Made by a program: the position numbers and the translations under genes. From Segatella copri (GTDB lineage: Bacteria > Bacteroidota > Bacteroidia > Bacteroidales > Bacteroidaceae), in contig NZ_CATKVU010000006.1 of NCBI RefSeq assembly GCF_949820605.1, positions 1,534,501 through 1,598,500 of the forward strand: a DNA stretch of 64,000 nt. Direction: 5' to 3'. Positions 35,566 to 42,586 of this stretch are shown here, piece after piece. Position 1 is the first letter of the stretch, and each line of letters starts with the position of its first letter. The notes under the pieces were generated by a model that saw only the letters and a list, made by a program, of their open reading frames with translations, was not told where the DNA came from and did not search any database.

Positions 35566-35623
35566 CTAGTGTCTCCCATATGGATTGGGAATTCTTTACT
35601 ATTTCATTTTCTACTCAGGGTTT

Positions 35624-35857
35624 CTACAATTCCTTTACGGTAAATTTCGCCTTGCTATTGTATACGGTGGCATCATTATTGGATAAACCAAGGCGTTCCA
35701 TGATCTCTGCGGTGGTTCGAGGAACTGAACAGAAATTGACTATATCCCTTTGCTTATTAGACAATGACACTTTTGGAGTGTCAGAGTGTCTAAGTCGAGT
35801 GTCAGAGTCATTCTCAGAAGTGTCATGGTCGGTGTCATTATGCCATGCATGGCGTTA
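35624..35857 (-). pseudogene. C-terminal winged-helix fragment of an AlbA/RecG-like or Fic-type protein
   Basis: Open minus-strand stretch ending at TAG 35624-35626. It reads an Asp/Thr-rich linker (NDTDHDTSENDSDT...), then PKVSLSNKQRDIVNFCSVPR and TTAEIMERLGLSNND. This wHTH tail is what I expect at the C-terminus of Bacteroidales ATP-binding/Fic-type regulators. There is no start codon in frame and the front of the gene is gone. The linker's GACACT repeats explain the repeated AGTGTCA words seen here on the plus strand. Confidence 0.6.
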
Positions 35858-35903
35858 GGGATCCGTTAGGCGTTCCTGCGGACTTGCGTATCTCCCTAAC
35901 GCC
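35852..35903. repeat. inverted repeat after the PIN gene
   Basis: GGCGTTAGGG (35852-35861) pairs with CCCTAACGCC (35894-35903); GCGGACTTGC occurs twice between and beside the arms. Just 3' of the PIN gene on the minus strand; may act as its terminator or mark an old insertion junction. Confidence 0.6.
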
Positions 35904-35925
35904 TAGCGGACTTGCAAAGCTTGAG

Positions 35926-36429
35926 TCATTTTCTTCTTCTCCTAGGGATTTCAACCGTAGGCTCATAAGCTTTCAATCCTTCATCACCAGTAAAGATTTC
36001 AACCTGATATCCTAAATCAGTATAATATTTTACGACTTCAACGATAGAAGCATCGCCTAAAGCTTGCCCTCCTATAACGGTAGCCTTCCACTTCTCTGCC
36101 AACTTTTTTAAGTTTTCAGGATTCCACAAACTGCTTTGTTCCGTAAATGCAGCCCATGGTGATTTCTCATCAGCCGAATCGATCATGATTTGAGCAAAAT
36201 CTTCACCTAATGACTTTCTATCGCCCGAAGAATGAGCTATATGATTTCCTGTCTCAATAATTGTTGCTAGAGGCAGAATAAAGGTTGTACCTTTCTTCTT
36301 TTCTTCCTCTATTTTCTCAGAGACCATCTTGTATGAAACCAAGGCATTGCTTGGGCCACAAGTTTCCTTGCCAGGTACTTTGAGCCAAACACAAAGTACA
36401 CTCGTATCTATCACCAATACCTTTCTCAT
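35926..36429 (-). CDS. PIN-like nuclease-domain protein, partner of the AAA ATPase
   Basis: 167 residues. PIN-type acidic positions are visible: D8 in VLVIDTSVLCVW, glutamate in LATIIETGNH, aspartate in ALGDASIVEVV and aspartate in EIFTGDEGL. PIN domains usually cut RNA. The C-terminus is basic (IPRRRRK). The start overlaps the ATPase stop by one base (TAATG), so the two are translated together. The pair sits inside a mobile island between replication and cell-wall genes, where cargo often lies. A two-gene ATPase plus nuclease layout is typical of phage-defence systems; I cannot match it to a named one. Confidence 0.75.
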   Translation of the reverse strand: MRKVLVIDTSVLCVWLKVPGKETCGPSNALVSYKMVSEKIEEEKKKGTTFILPLATIIETGNHIAHSSGDRKSLGEDFAQIMIDSADEKSPWAAFTEQSSLWNPENLKKLAEKWKATVIGGQALGDASIVEVVKYYTDLGYQVEIFTGDEGLKAYEPTVEIPRRRRK

Positions 36430-37517
36430 TATATCTTATCATTAACCATCATTCTACCTATTGTTCCAGAAGCCATCAATTTGGCAAGATTCTCTTTTTC
36501 TTCCAAGAGATTGACATGGCTATCGCCATGCTCATCACGGGTAACATAGCTGATAAACGGAATCATCTTATTTCCCAACTCATCCAACAAAACAGGATTA
36601 TGCGTCGTACAGAGCACATCAACCTGGCGCTGTCGTGACAAATCCTTCAACATATCAACCAACTCCTTGGCACGAGAAGGATGCAAGCCATTATCCACCT
36701 CTTCTATAAGCAGTAAGCTATGAGGTGCAACCGTCAAAAGAGCTACGACAATCGCAATAAAACGAAGCGTTCCATCACTCATACCTCTTGCATCAACAGG
36801 CTGTTCAGGATTCCAATCCTCATAACAATAAAGCATGGCATCTGACTTAATCAGACCAACAGGCTCAGATATAACCTTGTTTATATCACGTTCAGGAAGT
36901 GGCCGAACATAGCTGGACACCAGTGCTTCCACCTTCTTCTTTTCCTCTGGAGACAACGCACATAAAACACCTGCTACATTACTACCATCAGACTTCAGCT
37001 CTTTGGAAATCTTGCAGTAATCACGCATCTTAGCAGGAACAGGATCAAGAATGACGATATTTCTAAAAGTAGCATATATCTTTGCCCAAAAATCCAGAAG
37101 TATTGGAACATCATACGTTTTCCATGTCATGTTGCGAGCAGAATCAATAAACTCACCAGGAACGGCATCATCGTCTTCTATACCCAAACGACGGATTTCA
37201 CAAGAACCAAAACTGAAAACTGAATTCCGTTTAATCACTCTCAAATCAAGAAGATAATAACTTCCTTCAATTTCTATTTCTATCTCAATACAGAAGAAAT
37301 CCTCACCTCTACGGATAATCCAGTCTTCCCCACCTCTAACAGTCTGGATGGCATCAAGAAGGCTCTTACCTTCCCCCACGGCACGGAGGAAGGCAAATGC
37401 ATCTAACACATTTGACTTACCACTAGCATTGGTTCCGATAAGGATACCCAAAGAATCGATATATATAGTAGAGTCCTTAAAGCTCTTCCAATTTTGTAAC
37501 CTAATCTTTGTAATCAT
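36429..37517 (-). CDS. AAA family ATPase (AAA_21/RecF-OLD-like), first gene of an ATPase-PIN operon
   Basis: 362 residues. Walker A GTNASGKSNVLDAF (~28-41) follows a RecF-like start KIRLQNWKSFKDS. The ABC-signature region is ARGMSDGTLRFIAIVVALL, Walker B SLLLIEEVDNGLHP, and the switch VLCTTHNPVLLDEL. There is no long coiled coil and no TOPRIM domain, so it is shorter than OLD nucleases. Promoter TAGCTTTGC (37552-37560) with CTTG 20 bases further out. It diverges from the HU-HIG gene. Likely senses or is triggered by DNA and controls the coupled PIN nuclease; that is inference from similar ATPase/nuclease pairs. Confidence 0.85.
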   Translation of the reverse strand: MITKIRLQNWKSFKDSTIYIDSLGILIGTNASGKSNVLDAFAFLRAVGEGKSLLDAIQTVRGGEDWIIRRGEDFFCIEIEIEIEGSYYLLDLRVIKRNSVFSFGSCEIRRLGIEDDDAVPGEFIDSARNMTWKTYDVPILLDFWAKIYATFRNIVILDPVPAKMRDYCKISKELKSDGSNVAGVLCALSPEEKKKVEALVSSYVRPLPERDINKVISEPVGLIKSDAMLYCYEDWNPEQPVDARGMSDGTLRFIAIVVALLTVAPHSLLLIEEVDNGLHPSRAKELVDMLKDLSRQRQVDVLCTTHNPVLLDELGNKMIPFISYVTRDEHGDSHVNLLEEKENLAKLMASGTIGRMMVNDKI

Positions 37518-37676
37518 TGCCCATGTTTATTTAAACTCAATAATATATTTTGCAAAGCTAATCATTTTTTCTGAGATAAACAAGAAAATCGCAACATTTC
37601 TAAAAGAATCTATGAAAAAGTATGATAAAACATGAGCAAGTATGAGCAACTGTGAGTTGACCCCTCACCGATTTCG

Positions 37677-37685
37677 TATCTTTGC
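37677..37685 (+). promoter_or_regulatory. promoter -7 box for the HU/smalltalk/amidase module
   Basis: TATCTTTGC with a TTGA-type box about 20 bases upstream. The next good box on this strand is inside the IS element, so the module 37784-39106 is probably one transcript. Confidence 0.65.
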
Positions 37686-37783
37686 ATTGTGGTTCAGAGA
37701 TAACATCTCATACCACCAAGAGGCAATGCGCAGCGCCCCCTACTACACAAACACAATTTATTAACCTTAAAAATGAAGACACT

Positions 37784-38335
37784 ATGATTCTGTACACATT
37801 GAAGAAGTATGTCAACGAGAAGTTGAGCGCCGCTAACGGCAAGTTTTTCGCCTACCCTGTAATCACCCAGACCTATGGTCTTGATGAACTCGCAGAGCAC
37901 ATGGAAAGTCACAACACCCCGTTCTCAAAGGGAGCCATCAAGGGAATGCTCACCGATATGGTGAGCTGCGTAAGAGAACTGGTTCTGCAGGGTATCGCCG
38001 TGAAGATTCCCGACCTCGCCATTTTCAGCATCGGCATCAAGAACAAGGAAGGTGCTGCCTCCGAGAAGGAGTTCAGCATCACCAAGAACATTGCCGGACT
38101 GAAGCTCCGTGCACGTGGCACCGGTGAGTTCAAGGCAAACAGTCTGAACCTCGATGCATCCCTGAAGAAGGCTACAGCCGTAACAGGAGATGTTACTCCA
38201 CCAGACGGCGGTAAGGACAACACAGGCGATACTACCCAGGGTGGCGGCACAAACCAGGGTGGCGACTCAACACAGACTGGCGGATCAGGCAACACCGAGA
38301 GCAGCGGCTCCGATGGTAGCGACGGCCTGGAGTAA
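37784..38335 (+). CDS. HU-like DNA-binding protein with glycine-rich tail (HU-HIG type)
   Basis: 183 residues from ATG 37784; the frame to 37682 overlaps the promoter. Residues 1-125 are the divergent HU fold (MILYTLKKYVNEKL, FSKGAIKGMLTDMVSCVREL, LQGIAVKIPDLAIFSIGI). Residues ~135-183 are glycine/threonine/asparagine-rich and disordered (TTQGGGTNQGG, GSGNTESSGSDGSDGLE). Belongs to the HU domain fused to a glycine-rich motif class typical of Bacteroidales islands. Probably coats or organises island DNA. First gene of the module with smalltalk and amidase. Confidence 0.85.
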   Translation: MILYTLKKYVNEKLSAANGKFFAYPVITQTYGLDELAEHMESHNTPFSKGAIKGMLTDMVSCVRELVLQGIAVKIPDLAIFSIGIKNKEGAASEKEFSITKNIAGLKLRARGTGEFKANSLNLDASLKKATAVTGDVTPPDGGKDNTGDTTQGGGTNQGGDSTQTGGSGNTESSGSDGSDGLE

Positions 38336-38359
38336 CCCCCTCGCCAGTAGATGAAGAAA

Positions 38360-38479
38360 GAAGGTTTTAGACAGGATGCAGTCCGGGATTCGGCTATAGC
38401 ACCCCCGGCTATTCATCAATATAGCAAGCATCATTGAAACACGCGCTATCAAGCCCATCTGCTCATCCTGTCAGCCTTC
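38360..38479 (+). ncRNA. structured RNA element between the HU-HIG and smalltalk genes
   Basis: The 210-base gap contains a closed multi-branch fold. P1: GAAGG (38360-38364) with CCTTC (38475-38479), continued by GACAGGATG (38370-38378) with CATCCTGTC (38464-38472). P2: CCGGG (38383-38387) with CCCGG (38404-38408). P3: ATAGC (38421-38425) with GCTAT (38445-38449). No ORF. It may be a cis-regulator of the smalltalk/amidase genes, a processing site, or a separate RNA. I do not recognise a known family. Support is base pairing in one sequence only. Confidence 0.5.
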
Positions 38480-38546
38480 CTTCCTAAAAGTATCGCCCGG
38501 ATATTGGAAATCCGAGCCCCCAATCCATTTATTAACCTTAAATCAA

Positions 38547-38645
38547 ATGAAAATGAAAAGAGAAACACTCAAGAAAATTCTGAATTTCGTCATTACCGTT
38601 CTCACCGCAGTAGCCTCTGCCTTTTGTGTGCAGAGCTGCCAGTAG
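38547..38645 (+). CDS. smalltalk protein (32-residue signal-like peptide)
   Basis: ATG 38547 to TAG 38643-38645. MKMKRETLKKILNFVITVLT then AVASAFCVQSCQ: a basic head, one hydrophobic helix and a cysteine near the very end. The family name smalltalk is used for such ~30-residue Bacteroidales peptides found between HU-type and amidase genes, exactly this position. VQSC is close to a lipobox; if processed, the mature part would be only Cys-Gln. It may instead act as a tiny membrane protein. Function unknown. Confidence 0.85.
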   Translation: MKMKRETLKKILNFVITVLTAVASAFCVQSCQ

Positions 38646-38671
38646 TATCAACCCTTTAAAGATTCAGCACT

Positions 38672-39106
38672 ATGAAAAACACAAGAAAAATCTCACTTAT
38701 TGTCATCCACTGTTCTGCCACACGCGTCACCCAGGACTTCACCTTCGAAAAGCTCGAAGCCTGTCATTTAGCCCGTGGTTTCCGCAGCATCGGTTATCAC
38801 TATTACATCACGAAAGACGGCGTCATCTACCCCGGACGTCCCGAGTCAGAAATCGGCGCCCACGCCCGCCATTTCAATGCACACAGTATCGGCATCTGTT
38901 ACGAAGGCGGTCTCGACGCCGACGGCAATCCGGCAGATACCCGTACGAAGGCTCAGAAGCAGTCGCTCCAGAATCTCCTGACGAGTCTGTGCGTAGACTA
39001 TCCCGAAGCCGAGATCCTAGGTCATCGTGATCTCCCGAACGTCCACAAGTCCTGTCCCTGCTTCAGTGTCCAGGCTTGGCTGAATGAAATCAAATTCCAC
39101 ATTTAG
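38672..39106 (+). CDS. N-acetylmuramoyl-L-alanine amidase (amidase_2)
   Basis: 144 residues, the size of a T7-lysozyme-type zinc amidase that cleaves the bond between MurNAc and the stem peptide. Visible: SLIVIHCSAT (first zinc histidine), GFRSIGYHYYITKDGVIY, HARHFNAHSIGICYEGG, and the C-terminal ILGHRDLPNVHKSCPCF with the last zinc ligands. No signal peptide, so export would need a holin-like path or cell lysis. It lies 26 bases after the smalltalk gene. In this setting it resembles a phage endolysin kept by a mobile island; that is inference. Confidence 0.93.
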   Translation: MKNTRKISLIVIHCSATRVTQDFTFEKLEACHLARGFRSIGYHYYITKDGVIYPGRPESEIGAHARHFNAHSIGICYEGGLDADGNPADTRTKAQKQSLQNLLTSLCVDYPEAEILGHRDLPNVHKSCPCFSVQAWLNEIKFHI

Positions 39107-39156
39107 CCCTCTATTCAGTTGATATTGTTCATACTTTATTATTTTTTCTACTCTCT

Positions 39157-41082
39157 GAGGGTGTGTCATAAGTCTGTGACGCACCCCTTTTTATTTTTTG
39201 CCTTTTCACAGATACGAAATCTTTAAAAAACATTTTTATTTACAACAAAGCCCAAACTTTCACAAGCTCGGGCTTTGCCTTTCCGCAAAAGATTTGTATC
39301 TTTGCAGAAAACTTCTTTAAGTATGGCAAAGATACAAATAAAATCTGAAACTCGGCACGAATTGAGCTTTTTTCCTAACTCTTTCGATGATTATGTGCCA
39401 AAAGACAGCAAAGTTCGTATGGTGGATCGTATTGTTCGCAGTATGGACATCAACCCTCTCATGGATACCTATGATGGGATTGGTGCTCCTCCTTACAGTC
39501 CGAAGATGCTTCTAAGTTTAGTTGTTTTTGCCTATATCAATGGCATTTATTCCTGTCGTGGCATAGCGGACGCACTTAAATACGATGTTCGCTATATGTG
39601 GATTTGTGGAGGTAAGCAATTATCTTTCGCAACAATCAACCGCTTTAGATCCCATCATATGATTAAATGCATCGACTTCTATTTTGATGCGGTCGTCTCC
39701 ATATTGGTTGAAAAGGGCGTGATTAGTCTGGAGGAACAATATGTTGATGGCACTAAGATAGAGTCGAAAGCAAACAAGTACACGTTTGTATGGAAGAAGA
39801 CTGTGGAAAAGAACAGGGCTAAGCTCTTGGAAAAGACCTCTGCTGCATTGGCTCAGATAAAAGAACAAATTCGCCTGAATGGCGGGAGTGACATTAGGGA
39901 AGAAGACAGCGAGCCAGCCACTTCCGCCAGGGATGTAGAGAGAAGTGCACGTTTGTGTGAGAGGCAAGCTAAGAACCTTCCTAAGGCAAAACTTACAGGA
40001 AGAGAGAAGCAAAAGCTAAATACTCAGATAGATCACTTGTTCAAAGCCTCGGACAAACTGCGCGAGTATGAAAAATCACTGGATATACTGGGTGAGAGAA
40101 ACAGTTACTCCAAGACTGATCCCGATGCGACCTTCATGCGCCTCAAGGAAGATGCCATGAACAATGGGCAGACAAAGCCTGCCTATAACCTTCAAATTGC
40201 GACAGAGAATCAATATTGGACGAATTTCGCCCTTTATCCCAATCCAACAGACACCCTGACCTTCAAGCCTTTTTTGGATAAGTACAAGAAAAGATATGGA
40301 AAGCAATCCAAGAGCGTCACCGCAGACTCAGGGTATGGCTCGGAGGAGAACTACGAGTACCTAGAGATGGAAGAGATGATGGGTTATGTAAAGTACAACT
40401 GGTTTCACAAGGAACAGCATAAGCCTTTCAAGGAGGATGCCTTCAACCAAGCGAACTTCTACTACAACAGGGATGATGACTATTATGTCTGCCCCATGGG
40501 ACAACACATGGAACCTTGTGGACAACGGCAAACGAAAAGTGACTCCGGCTATGTGTCTGTCATTACATTATATAGAGCACAACGATGTGATGGATGTCCG
40601 CTTGGAAGTCTCTGCAAGAAATCCAAAGGCAACAGAACCATATATGTCAACCATAAACTGAATGCATATAAAAAGGAAGCCTTCCTGCTACTAACGTCTC
40701 AAGAGGGCTTGAAACACAGAAGCCAGCGACCGATAGAGCCGGAAGCTGTATTTGGGCAGATGAAGGCAGATATGCATTATAAGCGATTCAGGCATTTCGG
40801 AATGGACAAGGTTTACATGGATCTAGGATTGTTCGGAATGGGATTCAATTTGAAGAAATATTTGGGTATAAAACGATAAAACTCAATTTTGTTTTTTTTA
40901 TCGTCAGGGATAACTATGCCCTTTTGTGAGCTTTGGGGCTGTTTTGTTATCGATAAAACAAGAAAAGTAAAGTTTCTATACAATATAATAAGATTCCCTT
41001 TGTGAAGAAAGACTACGATTCAACTAGAATATATAGAAACACACACAAAAAAGGGTGCGTCACAGACTTATGACACACCCTC
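39157..41082 (+). mobile_element. complete IS1182-type insertion sequence with 30-bp inverted repeats
   Basis: GAGGGTGTGTCATAAGTCTG... at 39157-39186 is the exact reverse complement of 41053-41082. Inside lies one transposase gene (39323-40879). Each terminal repeat is also a hairpin (GGGTGTGTCA/TGACGCACCC) followed by T's, so the left end can terminate the amidase transcript. I see no clear target duplication (CTCT on the left, ATTT on the right). Confidence 0.9.
39323..40879 (+). CDS. IS1182-family transposase
   Basis: 518 residues from ATG 39323; the promoter TATCTTTGC at 39297-39305 rules out the longer frame to 39275. N-terminal DUF772-like domain (YVPKDSKVRMVDRIVRSM, PPYSPKMLLSLVVFAYINGI). 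Catalytic DDE set in YVDGTKIESKANKYTF (first Asp), VTADSGYGSEENYEYL (second Asp) and PEAVFGQMKADMHYKRFRHF (Glu). A cysteine cluster CDGCPLGSLC lies before the last block. Intact, with intact ends, so possibly still active. Confidence 0.95.
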   Translation: MAKIQIKSETRHELSFFPNSFDDYVPKDSKVRMVDRIVRSMDINPLMDTYDGIGAPPYSPKMLLSLVVFAYINGIYSCRGIADALKYDVRYMWICGGKQLSFATINRFRSHHMIKCIDFYFDAVVSILVEKGVISLEEQYVDGTKIESKANKYTFVWKKTVEKNRAKLLEKTSAALAQIKEQIRLNGGSDIREEDSEPATSARDVERSARLCERQAKNLPKAKLTGREKQKLNTQIDHLFKASDKLREYEKSLDILGERNSYSKTDPDATFMRLKEDAMNNGQTKPAYNLQIATENQYWTNFALYPNPTDTLTFKPFLDKYKKRYGKQSKSVTADSGYGSEENYEYLEMEEMMGYVKYNWFHKEQHKPFKEDAFNQANFYYNRDDDYYVCPMGQHMEPCGQRQTKSDSGYVSVITLYRAQRCDGCPLGSLCKKSKGNRTIYVNHKLNAYKKEAFLLLTSQEGLKHRSQRPIEPEAVFGQMKADMHYKRFRHFGMDKVYMDLGLFGMGFNLKKYLGIKR

Positions 41083-41297
41083 ATTTTTGTTCAGGAATCT
41101 GCAAACTTCTTCATAATGAGGAGTATTGCGCCCCCACTTTTCCACTGAAAAGTAGGCTGTAACATGAAATATAAGACATAATTGTTTTAAATAATGTGAA
41201 AAAGTAGCGTAATACTAAACTTTATATGTACTTTTGCATCGAATTATATAAAAATAAGAAACAAATTAAAGAGAAAATATAAAAAAGAAGAAAGGAT

Positions 41298-41687
41298 ATG
41301 AAGATGAAAAGAATCATATTGACACTCTCTATGCTGGTGGCTCTTGTAGCTACTGCATCTGCTCAGGCAGAGATTAAGTTCGACAAACTGATACACAACT
41401 TCGGTTCGTTCGAAGAGTCAAATCCGGTACAGAAGGCAACCTTTACCTTCACCAATGTGGGCAACAAGCCTTTGATTATCAACCAGGCTATTGCCAGCTG
41501 CGGCTGTACCATACCTTCTTACACCAAGAAGCCTATCGCTCCAGGCGAGAAGGGACAGATTAGTGTTACCTATAACGGCAAGGGCATGTTCCCTGGTCAT
41601 TTCAAGAAGAGCATCACCATCCGTTCTAACGGCAATGTAGAAATGTCACGTCTCTATATAGAAGGTGTTATGACAGAAAAGAAATAA
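41298..41687 (+). CDS. DUF1573 domain secreted protein
   Basis: 129 residues. Signal peptide (ILTLSMLVALVATASAQA) then an Ig-like DUF1573 domain: FDKLIHNFGSFEE, KATFTFTNVGNKPLIINQ, and the family hallmark ASCGCTIPSYTKKPIAPGE. Periplasmic or surface protein of unknown role. Promoter TACTTTTGC about 70 bases upstream, then 23 bases to the EFR1 gene, so likely heads a three-gene run. Confidence 0.92.
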   Translation: MKMKRIILTLSMLVALVATASAQAEIKFDKLIHNFGSFEESNPVQKATFTFTNVGNKPLIINQAIASCGCTIPSYTKKPIAPGEKGQISVTYNGKGMFPGHFKKSITIRSNGNVEMSRLYIEGVMTEKK

Positions 41688-41710
41688 TCTAGCTCAATTT
41701 AAAAGTAAGC

Positions 41711-42562
41711 ATGATTTTCTATTTCTCAGGAACTGGAAATACCAAGTGGGCAGCAGCCAGACTGGCAGCGGCTACACACGAAGACTTGATTCCTATCGCC
41801 CCTTATATGCGGGCGGATGATTCAAGCCACAATATAGCCGAGCCGTTTATTCTGAAAGAGAATGAACGGCTCGGATTCGTTTTCCCCGTACATGGCTGGA
41901 GAGTTCCACGCCTTGTAAGGGAGTTTATCAGGAAGATGAAGATACGGAGAGAAACTCCTGATGCTACTGCTGAAGACAAGGAGACGTTCAGGAAGCATCC
42001 TTTTGCCTATTGCGTCTGTACTGCAGGCGACAGCATCGGACTCACCATCGAAAACCTCAACGATACGATTGCGCTGAATGCATCGCTTCAGGCATTGGGC
42101 ATCACGGAGGTTTCTGCTTCCTACTCGCTCATCATGCCGGAATCTTATGTAGGACTTCCTTTCATGGATGTTGATCCGAAGGAGCGCGAAGTTCGTAAGA
42201 AATCGAAATCGGCACAGGAACTGGCAGTTATCTGCGAAGAGATATTCGACAGGAAAGAGGGAGTGAACCGTCTGGTAAAAGGTCCTATCCCCTGGTTCTT
42301 CACCAAGGTTGTGGGCGGATTCTTCGAAAAGGTACTCATCACCGATAAGCGGTTTCATGTGGAGAAAGACAAGTGCGTGAAGTGTGGCATCTGTGCCAAC
42401 GTCTGTCCTGTAGGCGATATCAAGGGCGGGCACGGAGAATACCCGGAATGGCTGCATCACAAGGATTGCCTCACCTGCTTTACCTGCTATCACCATTGTC
42501 CGCATCACGCCATCGAGTTTGGACGCCAGACGCAGAAGAAAGGACAATACTTTTATAAATAA
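41711..42562 (+). CDS. EFR1 family ferrodoxin (flavodoxin-ferredoxin fusion)
   Basis: 283 residues. An N-terminal flavodoxin-like FMN site (IFYFSGTGNTKWAA, residues 2-15) precedes a C-terminal pair of 4Fe-4S clusters (CVKCGICANVCPV and CLTCFTCYHHCP). Likely an electron carrier between flavin and iron-sulfur partners in the cytoplasm. Complete; in a run with DUF1573 and the M6 protease. Confidence 0.93.
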   Translation: MIFYFSGTGNTKWAAARLAAATHEDLIPIAPYMRADDSSHNIAEPFILKENERLGFVFPVHGWRVPRLVREFIRKMKIRRETPDATAEDKETFRKHPFAYCVCTAGDSIGLTIENLNDTIALNASLQALGITEVSASYSLIMPESYVGLPFMDVDPKEREVRKKSKSAQELAVICEEIFDRKEGVNRLVKGPIPWFFTKVVGGFFEKVLITDKRFHVEKDKCVKCGICANVCPVGDIKGGHGEYPEWLHHKDCLTCFTCYHHCPHHAIEFGRQTQKKGQYFYK

Positions 42563-42586
42563 TTCCCCCTTCTACCCTAACTGTTT

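Noticed and set aside
35760..35842. Cluster of AGTGTCA words as a regulator-binding array
   Set aside because: On the minus strand they encode the Asp/Thr-rich linker of a gene fragment, so coding repetition explains them; the similar words at 34421-34563 were kept as part of an inverted repeat.
35478..35858. 126-codon plus-strand frame
   Set aside because: It covers the R2 repeat and the antisense of a wHTH fragment whose minus-strand reading gives a recognisable domain.
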